Below, piece after piece: positions 8,625 through 17,696 of a DNA stretch of 64,000 bases. Within the stretch, counting starts at the first letter, position 1, and each line of letters opens with the position of its first letter. Origin of the DNA: Microbacterium paraoxydans. Its GTDB lineage: Bacteria; Actinomycetota; Actinomycetes; Actinomycetales; Microbacteriaceae. The stretch spans positions 482,339 to 546,338 of the forward strand of contig NZ_JAGTUK010000003.1 in the NCBI RefSeq assembly GCF_018224615.1. Direction: 5' to 3'. The notes beneath the pieces were generated by a model. It was not told the DNA's origin. It searched no databases and saw only the letters and a program-made list of their open reading frames with translations. A program made the position numbers and the translations under genes.

Positions 8625-9430
8625 GCGGCGTCCGGGACGATGCCGGCGGCGGCGTCCCTCTTCCGCTTGCGGCGGTCGAAGAGCAGCGAGAGCCCCGCGG
8701 CCGCGAAGAAGAGCACGATCAGGATGCCCGCCAGCATCAGCATGCTCACGACATCCGCCGCGGGAGTGGCGAGGGCGGCGAAGATCGTCGCGATCAGCAC
8801 GGCGACGCGCCAGCCCTTGAGGATCGCGCGACCGGACATCACACCGGCGAGGTTCAGTGCCACGAGGAACACCGGCAGCACGAACGAGACGCCGATCACG
8901 ATCATCAGCTTGAAGACGAAGTCGTAGTACTCCTGCGCGTAGTAGAAATTCGTGCCGCCCTCAGGGGTGAAGCTCCACATGAGCTCGATCACGTGCGGCA
9001 TGATCATGATGCCCAGGTAGCAGCCGGCGAAGAACAACGGAACGGCCGCGAGCACGAAGCCGACCGTGTACTTGATCTCCTTGCGCGTGAGGCCGGGCAT
9101 GATAAACGCCCAGACCTGCCACAGCCAGACCGGCGCGGAGAGGAACAGCCCGATCGAGAACGCGATGCGCATCCGCATGTCGAAGGCCGCGGTGACCGTG
9201 CCGAAGTTCAGGGCGCTGAAGTCATCACCACGCTTCTCGGTGATGATCCGGATGGGCTCCGTGATGAAGTGGATGACCGGGTCCGCAACGATGAACGCGA
9301 TCACCATGCCGACCACCAGCGCCAGGGCCGCGTACATGAGACGCTTCCGCAGCTCGACGAGATGCGCGCCCAGCGACATCCGCCGATCCCGGTCGGCCTT
9401 CGGCTTCACGGTCGGTTCGATGGCTGCCAC
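8621..9430 (-). CDS. tatC: Sec-independent protein translocase TatC
   Basis: A 269-residue six-helix membrane protein, the twin-arginine signal-peptide receptor of the Tat exporter. The N-terminal cytoplasmic MSLGAHLVELRKRLMYAALA carries the conserved HLxELRxRL motif. The region from residue ~70 contains an extended segment before the second helix, and FIMPGLTRKEIKYTVGF is family-typical. The basic C-terminus RRKRKRDAA is cytoplasmic. It begins with GTG at 9430, 6 nt after tatA, so the two form one transcription unit. No tatB is adjacent; in such actinobacteria tatB usually lies elsewhere. Confidence 0.95.
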   Translation of the reverse strand: MAAIEPTVKPKADRDRRMSLGAHLVELRKRLMYAALALVVGMVIAFIVADPVIHFITEPIRIITEKRGDDFSALNFGTVTAAFDMRMRIAFSIGLFLSAPVWLWQVWAFIMPGLTRKEIKYTVGFVLAAVPLFFAGCYLGIMIMPHVIELMWSFTPEGGTNFYYAQEYYDFVFKLMIVIGVSFVLPVFLVALNLAGVMSGRAILKGWRVAVLIATIFAALATPAADVVSMLMLAGILIVLFFAAAGLSLLFDRRKRKRDAAAGIVPDAA

Positions 9431-9436
9431 GGCCGG

Positions 9437-9673
9437 TCAGGCGCGAGGCGGAGTCTCGGGTTCGACGCCCGTGTCCTTCACCGAGGTGGGCTCAGCGGCG
9501 GCGGACTCGGCGCGCGTCGCATCTTCTTCCTTCATCGCCTTCATCTCACCCTTGAACACACGGGCAGACTGGCCCATGCTCTTGGCGAGCGCCGGCAGCT
9601 TCGCAGCGCCGAAGAGAAGGAGGATGACGGCGAGCACGATCAGCAGGTGCCAGCCTTGCATTCCAGCGAACAT
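9437..9673 (-). CDS. tatA: Sec-independent protein translocase TatA
   Basis: A 78-residue TatA. One short N-terminal transmembrane helix (WHLLIVLAVILLLFGAAKLP) is followed by the amphipathic helix ALAKSMGQSARVFKGEM and an acidic, disordered tail. TatA forms the pore-like assembly of the Tat system together with the TatC encoded directly downstream. The ATG at 9673 begins MFAGMQGWHLL. It lies 45 nt after pafC, in the mycobacterial order pafB-pafC-tatA-tatC. Confidence 0.95.
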   Translation of the reverse strand: MFAGMQGWHLLIVLAVILLLFGAAKLPALAKSMGQSARVFKGEMKAMKEEDATRAESAAAEPTSVKDTGVEPETPPRA

Positions 9674-9718
9674 ATCGACATTCCCGTCGTCGGGGGGCTT
9701 TCCGCCCCAGTCTACAGA

Positions 9719-10702
9719 TCAATCCTGCGCTTCGGGCTGGTGGTAGAGCGCGAGTCCCGCCGCCGCCCACTCGCGCGTTGCCACCCGAGCGACACCCGGC
9801 TCCAGCACCTCCATCGCACCGCCGAACCGTGCGGCGAGGCGCTTGATGCCACGCGGATCCGCGAGATGCAGGCGCGCCGTGACCACGCCACCTGCGGGCT
9901 CCAGGGCCTCGGCAGGCAGGAAGCCGCTGAGTAGCGGGGCCATTCGCTCCGGCACCCGCACCGTGACCTCGCCCTCGTCCTCCAGCCCCGCGAAGGCCTC
10001 GGGAACCTGATCGCCCCCGTGGGTGCTCGGAATGTCCGTGAGCGTGGGCTCGCTCACGCGATCCAGATGGAACGTGCGCATGGCCTCGCGCATGTGACAC
10101 CAGCCCTGCAGGTACCACTGACCGTTCGTGATGAGGATCTGGACCGGGTCGACCGTGCGAGTCATCGGCGCGGCGTCGGGCGCCTGATACGTGAAGGAGA
10201 CGGCGACGCCCTCCTGCAGCCCGCGTGACACCACGGCGCGCACCTCGTCGACCGCACTCGGCGCGACGACCACGTCCGCAGGTGCGTCCGCCGCCCCGCG
10301 CGACAGCTTCGAAATCAGTCCGGCGACGAGGCCGGAATCGGACACCGCGGGAACCGCCGCCACCATCTGCAGCCCCGCCAGCAGGGCGGCCGCCTCACGA
10401 GCGGTGAACCGAGGCACCCGCCGGAGGGCGACGTCGTTCGTGATCTCGATCACGTCCTCGAGCTCGAGCAGGTCCCAGTTGATGTCGAACATCTCCTGCG
10501 GCTGCTGCCAGAAACCCGCCTCGCCGGGCAGACCGATCACCGTGAGCTTCTCGACCATCGCGCGCATCTCCCGCGGCGTGACCCCGAAATCCTCAGCCGC
10601 CTCCACCAGGGACACCTGCCCGTGCTCCAGCAGGTACGGCACCAGCGTCAGGTAGAGGCGGACCCGGTCAGCAGCCAGGAGCGGCTTCTGCTGCGGGCTC
10701 AT
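9719..10702 (-). CDS. pafC: WYL-domain transcriptional regulator PafC
   Basis: A 327-residue protein with an N-terminal winged HTH-like region (residues about 10-75), a WYL domain (about 130-215; the region GQWYLQGWCHMREAM carries the name motif) and a C-terminal WCX domain. In mycobacteria PafB and PafC form a heterodimer that activates the LexA/RecA-independent DNA-damage response by helping RNA polymerase recognise RecA-NDp promoters. The start overlaps the pafB stop (ATGA), so the two subunits are made together. It is called PafC because it is the second of the pair and lies before tatA, the conserved order. Candidate targets are described at the promoter entries. Confidence 0.9.
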   Translation of the reverse strand: MSPQQKPLLAADRVRLYLTLVPYLLEHGQVSLVEAAEDFGVTPREMRAMVEKLTVIGLPGEAGFWQQPQEMFDINWDLLELEDVIEITNDVALRRVPRFTAREAAALLAGLQMVAAVPAVSDSGLVAGLISKLSRGAADAPADVVVAPSAVDEVRAVVSRGLQEGVAVSFTYQAPDAAPMTRTVDPVQILITNGQWYLQGWCHMREAMRTFHLDRVSEPTLTDIPSTHGGDQVPEAFAGLEDEGEVTVRVPERMAPLLSGFLPAEALEPAGGVVTARLHLADPRGIKRLAARFGGAMEVLEPGVARVATREWAAAGLALYHQPEAQD

Positions 10703-11691
10703 GCGCGCACCCCCTCACCGGAATGTGCGTCCACGACCGCCGTCAGACGGGCGACCACCGCGTCTCGCAGCGGTGCCGGCTCCACCACGCGCACCTCGGG
10801 TCCATATGAGGCGAGTTCATCGGCGAGGATGTGCAGGTCGACGAACGGCACCCGGATGCCCTGCGCCGCGGGCGTCGCGCGTCGTCCGAGACGCAGGGAG
10901 GCCTCGGTACCAGGGGTGACCTCGAGCAGGGCGGAGTTCGCCGCCGCGACCTGTTCGAGTCCGCTCAGCGCCCGCTCCCCCGCCCCTTCGCGCAGCGCGG
11001 GATCGAACGAGGTCGTGCCGACGGCGACATCACCGACGATACGACTCAGCAGGAACGTGCGGTCTTCCTCGATATCGACGTCCACGCCATACACGTGCCA
11101 CCGTGCCTCGTAGTCCACCAGCGCCAGCGGTCGCATGCGTCGGCGGCGCGGAGCGTCCTCTCCGGGCTTCAGGTAGTCGAAGGAGACGACCCGACTGCGC
11201 TCGATCGCATCCTGCAGCGGTGCGAACGCGGGATCGCGTGTCGTGATGCGCGGCGCGAACCCGATGATGGGCTCGTCACCGTCAATACCCAGCGCACGAA
11301 TCTTCCGCACACCGGACTGCGCATCGCCCGACACCGATTCGGCGCTCCACACACTTCCCGCGAGCCGGAGCACAGCCAACTCGGCCGCGCTGAACTCGAT
11401 GTCACTCGGCAGATCGTATTCCGCCTGCGGAATGCGATACCGGGCCTCCCGGAGATCGTTGGGGTCGGCAGCGTCACCGATCGTCTCAATGGGAACGCCG
11501 AGCGAGCGGAGCTCGTCCTTGTCTCGTTCGAACATCTTCTCAAGGGCGTCCGAGCGTGTGCCCGCGTCGGCCCGCTGCCGGTACCCCGACACATTGTCGA
11601 GGATCTGCTGCTTCGTGAGCCCGATCTCCGTCGCCATCAGCGCCACGACGAGGTTCGTCAGGCGCTCTTCGGCAGGGATTCGGGCGGCCAT
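10699..11691 (-). CDS. pafB: WYL-domain transcriptional regulator PafB
   Basis: A 330-residue PafB homologue. The N-terminal MAARIPAEERLTNLVVALM and HTH region (residues about 10-75) resemble PafB. The WYL domain spans roughly 145-230 with PLALVDYEARWHVYGVDVD, and a WCX domain follows. I placed the start at the ATG at 11691, which overlaps the stop of the FKBP gene (ATGA); the open frame runs further upstream but only through that gene. In most known genomes the partner genes of pupylation lie just upstream; none is seen here. Confidence 0.9.
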   Translation of the reverse strand: MAARIPAEERLTNLVVALMATEIGLTKQQILDNVSGYRQRADAGTRSDALEKMFERDKDELRSLGVPIETIGDAADPNDLREARYRIPQAEYDLPSDIEFSAAELAVLRLAGSVWSAESVSGDAQSGVRKIRALGIDGDEPIIGFAPRITTRDPAFAPLQDAIERSRVVSFDYLKPGEDAPRRRRMRPLALVDYEARWHVYGVDVDIEEDRTFLLSRIVGDVAVGTTSFDPALREGAGERALSGLEQVAAANSALLEVTPGTEASLRLGRRATPAAQGIRVPFVDLHILADELASYGPEVRVVEPAPLRDAVVARLTAVVDAHSGEGVRA

Positions 11692-12623
11692 CAGGGAGCG
11701 GAGGCGGGGGCGATGCCGAGAATGTCGACGACAACGGCCATCGCGACGGAATTCTCGGTCTTCGGAAGCACGACGAGCACCTGCGAGCCGACCGGCTGCC
11801 CGACGAGGGCCTCGGCGACGGGCGGTGCGATCTGCGCCATCTGGTCGACGGCCTGCTGACCCCAGGAACTCTGGATCACCTTCTTGTCGTCCCACCCCAC
11901 GGCCGTGAAATGCACGAGCGGAGCATCGTCCTTCGCGACCTTCTCACCGTCGCCCAGGATGAGGTTCTGCACGACCTGCTTCTTCGGCGCGGCACTGTCG
12001 GGGATGATCACGCCGGGGGTCCCGTCAGGGGCGCGGACGACCGTCGGCATCCCCTGAGCGTCATTGAACTGCAGCGAGCCCTCGGCGCGGGAGTGGAACG
12101 CCTTCACGACATCGACGACGAACACCGCGATGTCGTCCTCCGCCATCCCGAAGCCCTGCAGGTTCGCGGCACCGAAGTCCTTGGGCGTGAGGCCGGCCAC
12201 GACGCGTGTGCCGGCGGTCGCGCACTCGAGGACTTCCGCAAGCCCGGGCGCCTGCGATGCCCACGAGTCGATGCTGGACGCGCGGGTGCTGTCGCTGTCG
12301 TAGGAGGTCTTGAAGACCTGCTCTCCCGTCTCACCACTGTAGATCGAGAGCTGGATGATGAGGGGCTGCGTGTCGTCGACGATGCGCCGCCCCTCACCGG
12401 TCACGGCGTCGGTGAACGAGGTCTCGGTGAGGCGGAGGGGACTGTAGATCTCGACATCGGGTGCCGAGCCGACGTCGCCCTCGACCGTCACGGCGTCGCC
12501 GATGCCATTCGCGTGGCTCGTCCGATCGCAGGAAGCGTCGGCGGAAGGCGCAGCCACGCTGCACCCGGTCAGAGCGACGGCGGCGAGACTGAGGGTGGCC
12601 AGAACGGCGGACGATTTACGCAC
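11691..12623 (-). CDS. FKBP-type peptidyl-prolyl isomerase-like lipoprotein
   Basis: A 310-residue secreted lipoprotein. The N-terminus is VRKSSAVLATLSLAAVALTGC, with a basic n-region and lipobox LTGC (cysteine at about residue 21). The C-terminal ~100 residues resemble an FKBP fold (VGWDDKKVIQSSWG, later ALVGQPVGSQVLVVLP) but several usual active-site aromatics are hard to place, so isomerase activity is uncertain. The middle part may be a second, more degenerate FKBP-like domain. The GTG at 12623 is supported by TAGACT exactly 7 nt upstream, a leaderless arrangement. This gene heads the FKBP-pafB-pafC unit and probably the tat genes too. Confidence 0.75.
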   Translation of the reverse strand: MRKSSAVLATLSLAAVALTGCSVAAPSADASCDRTSHANGIGDAVTVEGDVGSAPDVEIYSPLRLTETSFTDAVTGEGRRIVDDTQPLIIQLSIYSGETGEQVFKTSYDSDSTRASSIDSWASQAPGLAEVLECATAGTRVVAGLTPKDFGAANLQGFGMAEDDIAVFVVDVVKAFHSRAEGSLQFNDAQGMPTVVRAPDGTPGVIIPDSAAPKKQVVQNLILGDGEKVAKDDAPLVHFTAVGWDDKKVIQSSWGQQAVDQMAQIAPPVAEALVGQPVGSQVLVVLPKTENSVAMAVVVDILGIAPASAP

Positions 12624-12630
12624 GCGCTCC

Positions 12631-12636
12631 AGTCTA
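12631..12636 (-). promoter_or_regulatory. -10 box of the FKBP-pafBC operon, sharing the trmI stop codon
   Basis: TAGACT on the minus strand lies 7 nt before the GTG of the FKBP gene. Its first three bases are the TAG stop of trmI. No TTGACA-like -35 is seen at the usual spacing. Confidence 0.55.
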
Positions 12637-13647
12637 TTCCGTCGACTGCTCGGATTCGCGCGACGCGGCGGCCTGGCGCGCGCCTTCGGCAGCCCTGCCC
12701 GCCTCCCGGGCCCGCTTGCGCAGGTTCTTATCGGTGATCTCCCGGTCCCCGACGGCCCCCGGCGTCCACAGCTCGACGTCCGCGTCGCTGTAGCTGCTCT
12801 TGGACGCGCGCCTCTTGACCGACGGTGCCACGGCACCGGGCGCGAGCCGCCGCGCCGTCAGCAGAAAGCCCGTGTGCGCGACCATCCGGTGGTCCGGGCG
12901 CACCGCGAGTCCCTCGACGTGCCACCCGCGCACCATGGTCTCGGACGCGTCGGGCTCGGTGAACAGACCCGTTCCGCGGATGTACTCGGCCACTCTCGAG
13001 AGCTGCGTGGCGGTAGCGATGTAACACAGCACGACCCCGCCGGGCGTGAGTGCCTCGGCCACCACGTCGATGCACTCCCAGGGCGCCAGCATGTCGAGCA
13101 CGACCCGGTCCACCGACCCCGGCTCGACCTCCTGCGGCAGAGCCTCGACCAGATCGCCCACGACTACGCGCCAGGTATCGGGGGTCTCCCCGAAGAAGGT
13201 CTCGACGTTGCTCCGCGCGACATCGGCAAACTCCTCGCGCCGCTCGAACGACATCAGAGTTCCCGCCGGACCGATCGCTCGCAGCAGGGACAGAGACAGG
13301 GCGCCGGAGCCGACGCCCGCCTCCACCACCGTGGCCCCGGGGAAGACATCCGCCTGCATCACGATCTGCGCCGCGTCCTTCGGATACACGATCGCGGCAC
13401 CGCGCGGCATCGACATCGCGAAGTCGCGCAGCAGGGGCCGCAGCGCCAGGTACTCGTGCCCGGAGCTGTTCGCCACGACGGAGCCGTCGGGGAGACCGAT
13501 CAGATCGCGATGCCGCAGCACACCGTGATGGGTGTGCAGTTCGCCGTCCTCCCGGAGGGTCACCGTGTGCAGGCGCCCCTTCGGACCGGTCAGCTGCACC
13601 CGGTCGCCCTCGCGGAAGGGACCGCTCGGTCGCTGCGTCGTCGTCAT
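12634..13647 (-). CDS. trmI: tRNA (adenine-N1)-methyltransferase TrmI
   Basis: A 337-residue class I SAM-dependent methyltransferase that makes m1A58 in the T-loop of tRNAs. Residues 1-75 form the beta-rich N-terminal domain. The SAM motif VVEAGVGSGALSLSLL is at about 107-122, and the family segment VVLDMLAPWECIDVV follows. The Lys/Arg/Ala-rich tail is common in actinobacterial members. In mycobacteria TrmI is Rv2118c, a few genes before mpa-dop-pup. I chose the ATG at 13647 because it overlaps the HAD gene stop (ATGA); a longer start is possible but would run into that gene. Confidence 0.92.
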   Translation of the reverse strand: MTTTQRPSGPFREGDRVQLTGPKGRLHTVTLREDGELHTHHGVLRHRDLIGLPDGSVVANSSGHEYLALRPLLRDFAMSMPRGAAIVYPKDAAQIVMQADVFPGATVVEAGVGSGALSLSLLRAIGPAGTLMSFERREEFADVARSNVETFFGETPDTWRVVVGDLVEALPQEVEPGSVDRVVLDMLAPWECIDVVAEALTPGGVVLCYIATATQLSRVAEYIRGTGLFTEPDASETMVRGWHVEGLAVRPDHRMVAHTGFLLTARRLAPGAVAPSVKRRASKSSYSDADVELWTPGAVGDREITDKNLRKRAREAGRAAEGARQAAASRESEQSTE

Positions 13648-14324
13648 CGCGTCGCCTCCGTGATCGTGCGTGCGCCGAACAGCTCGACGATGTCCGCCGC
13701 ACTGCGGAGGTGCAGCGTCGGCCACAGCTCGTGCGCGCCGAGGCCGTCGAGCGGCACGATGTGGGGCACTCCCAGCGTGAGCGCACCGGACGCGAGGCCC
13801 GCGCGCACGCCGGTCGGCGAGTCCTCGATGACGACGACCTCCGCGATGTCGACGTCGAGCAGAGCCGCCGCCTGCAGGTACGGCTCGGGGTGGGGCTTCG
13901 GGTTGTCCACGTCGTCGCCCGCGACGACCACATCGAACGCCTCGAAGTCGATCAGATCCACGACGTCCAGCGCCATCCGGCGCAGCGACATCGTCACGAG
14001 ACCCGTGCGGATGCCGGCGGCCCGCAGGTCGCTGAGCAGCTCACGGGCACCGGGGCGGAACGGCACGCCCTGGCTGCGCAGCGCCTGCTGCACCGCGTCG
14101 GTCAGGTGGGAGACGATCGCCTCCGGATCCATCTCCACCCCCGCTTCCTGCAGGATGATCGCGCTGTCGATGAGCCCGCTGCCCACGAGTCGCAGAGCGT
14201 CCTCATGCGTCCAGGTCCCCCCGAACGATTCGACCAGCGCGGTCTCGGCCGCCATCCAGTACGGCTCGGTGTCGACGAGTGTTCCATCCATGTCCCAGAG
14301 GACCGCGCGGGGCTTGCTGCTCAC
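13644..14324 (-). CDS. HAD-family hydrolase (beta-phosphoglucomutase-like)
   Basis: A ~226-residue haloacid dehalogenase-superfamily phosphatase. The nucleophile motif I, WDMDGTLVDTEPYW, is near the N-terminus; motif II is LVTMSLRRMAL with the catalytic Thr/Ser; the last motif is GDDVDNPKPHPEPYL with VVIEDSPTGVRAG, giving the Lys and acidic metal ligands. Cap insertion after motif I indicates subclass I. Substrate unknown. I prefer the GTG at 14324 over the ATG at 14333: TAGCAT (14337-14332) overlaps that ATG, stands 7 nt before the GTG, and neither has a ribosome-binding site. Confidence 0.85.
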   Translation of the reverse strand: MSSKPRAVLWDMDGTLVDTEPYWMAAETALVESFGGTWTHEDALRLVGSGLIDSAIILQEAGVEMDPEAIVSHLTDAVQQALRSQGVPFRPGARELLSDLRAAGIRTGLVTMSLRRMALDVVDLIDFEAFDVVVAGDDVDNPKPHPEPYLQAAALLDVDIAEVVVIEDSPTGVRAGLASGALTLGVPHIVPLDGLGAHELWPTLHLRSAADIVELFGARTITEATR

Positions 14325-14410
14325 TGAACCCATGCTAGCCGGGCGCGGCCCACATCCCCTCGCCGCGGACTAGCCTGGGGTGACCGGAATCGCCGACCCG
14401 ATGGGAGCAC

Positions 14411-15262
14411 ATGGTGGATGTCCTCGGTCCCCGCATCGTCATCGCCGCCTTCGACGGCTGGAACGACGCGGGCGAAGCCGCCAGTGGCGCGATCGCGGCA
14501 TTGCGGTCCTCCGGCGACTACGACCTGGTGCACTCGGTCGACCCCGAACTGTACTTCGACTACCAGTACACGCGTCCCGCCACCCGCTTGGATGCCGAGG
14601 GACGGCGTCAGCTCACCTGGCCGGAGGCGGGACTGTGGCGGCCGCGGAACCCCGGACCGGGACCCGAGTTCTGGCTCCTGACGGGGGCCGAGCCCGCCCG
14701 CACCTGGCAGGCGTTCGCCTCGGAGTTCATCGATGTCGCACTGCGGGACGATGTCACCGGCTTCGTGACGCTCGGCGCCATGCTCTCCGATGTGCCGCAC
14801 ACCCGCCCCATCTCGATCTTCGCCTCGAGTCAGAACGACCAGGTGCGCGAGGCCCACGGACTGGAGCGCTCGGTGTACGAGGGGCCGGTCGGCATCCTCA
14901 CCGTGTTCGAGCACTTCGCGGAGAACGCGGGGATCCCCTCGGTCAGTCTCTGGGCCAGCGTGCCCCACTATGTCGCGTCCGCCGCCCCCTCACCGAAGGT
15001 GACGCTCGCCCTGCTCGACAGGCTCGAAGAGCTCACCGGGGTCGACGTCGATCGCCGGCACCTCCGCACTGAGGCAGCGGCGTGGGAGGCATCCATCGAC
15101 GCTGCAGCCTCTGAAGACGAAGAGATGGCGGAGTACATCCGTCAGCTGGAGCGCACGCGCGACACCTGGGACTCCCCCGATGCCTCGGGTGATGCGATCG
15201 CCCAGGCCTTCGAGCGCTACCTCCGCCGCCGAGACGACGGGCCGGGCGACCGCAAGCGCTGA
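14411..15262 (+). CDS. PAC2-family protein
   Basis: A 283-residue member of the PAC2 (proteasome assembly chaperone 2-like) superfamily, which is common in actinobacteria and archaea and has no settled bacterial function. Seen: an N-terminal VIAAFDGWNDAGEAASGAI and the conserved ILTVFEHFAENAGIPSVSLWASVPHY near residues 160-190. The ATG at 14411 follows GGGAG, and TAGCCT at 14371-14376 is a likely -10. It is divergent from the HAD-trmI pair. Finding a proteasome-chaperone-like gene beside a locus lacking proteasome genes fits the view that bacterial PAC2 proteins do something else. Confidence 0.88.
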   Translation: MVDVLGPRIVIAAFDGWNDAGEAASGAIAALRSSGDYDLVHSVDPELYFDYQYTRPATRLDAEGRRQLTWPEAGLWRPRNPGPGPEFWLLTGAEPARTWQAFASEFIDVALRDDVTGFVTLGAMLSDVPHTRPISIFASSQNDQVREAHGLERSVYEGPVGILTVFEHFAENAGIPSVSLWASVPHYVASAAPSPKVTLALLDRLEELTGVDVDRRHLRTEAAAWEASIDAAASEDEEMAEYIRQLERTRDTWDSPDASGDAIAQAFERYLRRRDDGPGDRKR

Positions 15263-15277
15263 TCAGAGCTCCCGGCG

Positions 15278-16102
15278 TCAGGCGGGAATGACCCCCATGC
15301 CGAGCAGCACGAGCAGCACGCCGCCCAGCAGGATGCGGTAGATCACGAACGGCAGGAAGCTGCGCTTCGAGATCCAGTTCATGAAGAAGGCGATCACGCC
15401 GAGGGCGACGACGAAGGCGATGCCGGTCGCCGCAAGGGTGTCGCCGAACGAGAAGAACGAGGGCTCGTCCCAGCTCTTGAACAGCTGGTAGAAGCCGCTT
15501 CCGAACACCGCCGGGATGGCGAGCAGGAACGCATAGCGCGCCGCCGCCGCGCGCTCATAGCCCAGGAACAATCCCATCGTGATGGTGCCGCCCGAACGCG
15601 ACACTCCGGGAATGAGGGCCAGCGCCTGCGCGAAACCGAAAGCGATGCCGTGCGGGTACGTAAGGTCCCCGAGCTTGCGCCGCTTGGCGCCCACGTAATC
15701 GGCGATCCCGAGCAGGATGCCGAACAGGATCAGCATGATCGCCACGAGCCACAGCGACCGGAACACCGTCTCGATCTGGTCCTGGAACAGGAGCCCGAGC
15801 ACCACGATGGGAATGCTGCCGATGATGATCAGCCAGCCCATGCGCGCATCCGGATCGTTGCGCGGTACCGAGCCGACGAGCGAGCGGAACCACTGCGACA
15901 CGATGCGCACGATGTCGCGCCAGAAGAACACGACGACGGCCGCCTCCGTGCCGATCTGGGTGATGGCGGTGAACGCCGCCCCGGGGTCCTCCCCCGACGG
16001 CAGGAAAGTGCCGAGGATGCGCAGATGGGCACTCGACGAGATCGGGAGGAATTCGGTCAGTCCCTGGACGATTCCGAGGATGAGCGCTTCGAACAGATGC
16101 AT
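15278..16102 (-). CDS. uppP: Undecaprenyl-diphosphatase
   Basis: A 274-residue polytopic membrane enzyme (BacA/UppP family) that dephosphorylates undecaprenyl pyrophosphate to recycle the lipid carrier of cell-wall synthesis; overproduction gives bacitracin resistance. Both active-site regions are present: [18 protein letters not shown] at residues 10-27 and [14 protein letters not shown] near 165-178. About eight hydrophobic helices are seen. The ATG at 16102 matches the family N-terminus [10 protein letters not shown] and is preceded by GAAGG; the longer open frame upstream is not family-like. Confidence 0.95.
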   Translation of the reverse strand: MHLFEALILGIVQGLTEFLPISSSAHLRILGTFLPSGEDPGAAFTAITQIGTEAAVVVFFWRDIVRIVSQWFRSLVGSVPRNDPDARMGWLIIIGSIPIVVLGLLFQDQIETVFRSLWLVAIMLILFGILLGIADYVGAKRRKLGDLTYPHGIAFGFAQALALIPGVSRSGGTITMGLFLGYERAAAARYAFLLAIPAVFGSGFYQLFKSWDEPSFFSFGDTLAATGIAFVVALGVIAFFMNWISKRSFLPFVIYRILLGGVLLVLLGMGVIPA

Positions 16103-16151
16103 GACAGGGCCTTCAAGTCTCGGGGAGGGCACGGAGGGGGCCGAGCGCCAC

Positions 16152-17447
16152 TCAGTACGTGCGCAGCAGATCGGCCAGCACCCGCTGACCGAAGACAAGT
16201 GAGTCTACGGGTACCCGCTCGTCGACTCCATGGAACATGCCCGTGAAATCCAGGTCGGCGGGCAGGCGCAGCGGGGCGAAGCCGTAGCCGGTGATGCCGA
16301 GAGACGCCAGCGCCTTGTTGTCGGTTCCCGCGCCGAGGAGATACGGGATCACCGGAACGCCCGGGTCGTGGCGCCCGAGAGCCGCGACCATCGCGTCGAC
16401 GAGGTCACCCGAGAATGGCGTCTCCATCCCGATGTCGCGCACCACCGTCTCGATGCGTACGTCGTCTCCCACGATGGCCTGCAGCTCCGCGAGCACGTCG
16501 TCCTCGGTGCCGGGGATCACGCGGACATCGATCAGAGCCTCGGCGCGCTCGGGGATCACATTGTGCTTGTAGCCCGCGGTCAGTGCCGTGGGGTTGGTCG
16601 TGGTGCGGAACGTCGAGCGCAGGAACGCCTCGGCCGGACCGGCAGCCGCCGCCAGTGCGTCCGGGTCGTCGGCGCTGCGCCCGGTCAGGGCGCTGAGCCC
16701 TTCGAGGAGCGCCGCGGTGGTCGGCGTGAGCCGGATGGGCCAGCGCGTGCGACCGATGGCGGCAACGGCCTCGGCGAGCCTCGTCACCGCGTTCTCCTCG
16801 TGAAGACGGCTCCCGTGGCCCGCTCGCCCCGTGGCGACCAGTCGGATCCAGATCAGTGCCTTCTCCCCCACCTGGAGCAGGTATGCGCGGCGGTCATCGA
16901 CCGAGATCGAGTAGCCGCCCACCTCACTGATCGCCGCCGTCGCCCCGGCGAACCAGTCCGGGCGGTCCTTCACGACCAGCGCCGAGCCCTCGACCCCGCC
17001 GTTCTCCTCGTCGGCGAAGAACGCCAGCACGAGATCGCGCTCCGGCTGCTCCCCCGCACGAAGGAGGTCGGCCACCGACGTGAGGATCATGGCGTCCATG
17101 TTCTTCATGTCGACGGCACCGCGACCCCAGAGCATGCCGTCACGCACGATGCCGGCGAACGGGTCCACGGTCCAGTCCTCTGCGACGGCCGGCACCACGT
17201 CGAGGTGACCGTGCACGACGAGCGCCGACTTGCTCGCGTCACGTCCGGGCACCCGCGCCATGACGTTGGTGCGCCGAGGCACCGGCTCGTAGTACTCGAC
17301 CGGGAGCCCGAGCGCCTCCAGATAGGCCCCGACGTACTCCGCGGCCTCCCGCTCCCCCTTCGCGTTTCCGCCGCCGTAGTTGGAGGTGTCGAAGCGGATG
17401 AGGTCGCCCGCGACGCGCGCGACCTCGGGCAGGGAGGGATCGGTCAT
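16152..17447 (-). CDS. M20-family metallopeptidase (peptidase/deacylase)
   Basis: A 431-residue zinc hydrolase of the M20/ArgE/DapE family. Metal and catalytic residues are visible: H81 and D83 in [11 protein letters not shown]113 in RGAVDMKN, the Glu pair E147/E148 in FADEENGG, and a late His in [10 protein letters not shown]. The lid/dimerisation domain covers about 190-320. Substrates of such actinobacterial members are usually dipeptides or acylated amino acids; the exact one is unknown. The ATG at 17447 is backed by TAGCCT 7 nt upstream (17460-17455), indicating a leaderless transcript. Confidence 0.92.
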   Translation of the reverse strand: MTDPSLPEVARVAGDLIRFDTSNYGGGNAKGEREAAEYVGAYLEALGLPVEYYEPVPRRTNVMARVPGRDASKSALVVHGHLDVVPAVAEDWTVDPFAGIVRDGMLWGRGAVDMKNMDAMILTSVADLLRAGEQPERDLVLAFFADEENGGVEGSALVVKDRPDWFAGATAAISEVGGYSISVDDRRAYLLQVGEKALIWIRLVATGRAGHGSRLHEENAVTRLAEAVAAIGRTRWPIRLTPTTAALLEGLSALTGRSADDPDALAAAAGPAEAFLRSTFRTTTNPTALTAGYKHNVIPERAEALIDVRVIPGTEDDVLAELQAIVGDDVRIETVVRDIGMETPFSGDLVDAMVAALGRHDPGVPVIPYLLGAGTDNKALASLGITGYGFAPLRLPADLDFTGMFHGVDERVPVDSLVFGQRVLADLLRTY

Positions 17448-17560
17448 GCGACCCAGGCTATCGAAGCGGCGAGCCACGCCCGGGCGTCGCGCTCGGTTCG
17501 ATCGCCCCCTCAGAACGTGCTAATGTCATTCTTCGGTCGGCAACGACACATCCCACACCT

Positions 17561-17643
17561 GCGCGGGTGGCGGAATGGTAGACGCGCTAGCTTGAGGTGC
17601 TAGTGCCCGATAGGGCGTGGGGGTTCAAGTCCCCCTCCGCGCA
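17561..17643 (+). tRNA. tRNA-Leu (anticodon GAG)
   Basis: An 83-nt class II tRNA. The acceptor stem GCGCGGG pairs with the 3' CTCCGCGC (one G-U), discriminator A. The anticodon stem-loop CTAGC-TTGAGGT-GCTAG gives anticodon GAG, reading CUC and CUU. A long variable arm (TGCCCGATAGGGCG) and T-arm GGGGG-TTCAAGT-CCCCC are present. CCA is not encoded. A hairpin terminator follows. Confidence 0.95.
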
Positions 17644-17650
17644 CAGACAC

Positions 17651-17681
17651 GAAGGCCCCGGATCACGGATCCGGGGCCTTC
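17651..17681. terminator. Bidirectional hairpin terminator
   Basis: A perfect 14-bp inverted repeat (17651-17664 and 17668-17681, 3-nt loop) stands between tRNA-Leu and the convergent ferritin-VIT gene and can serve both. Confidence 0.75.
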
Positions 17682-17696
17682 GTCGTACCTCCTCCG

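Noticed and set aside
5841..8927. A 1028-codon open frame on the plus strand opposite lnt and helY.
   Set aside because: High GC leaves few stops in antisense frames. It has Arg/Ala/Pro-rich, low-complexity composition and covers two well-recognised genes; the same holds for the 1059-codon frame opposite pepN and mscS (45863-49042).
14324..14333. ATG at 14333 as the HAD hydrolase start.
   Set aside because: TAGCAT overlaps that codon and stands 7 nt before the GTG at 14324, and no ribosome-binding site supports the ATG.
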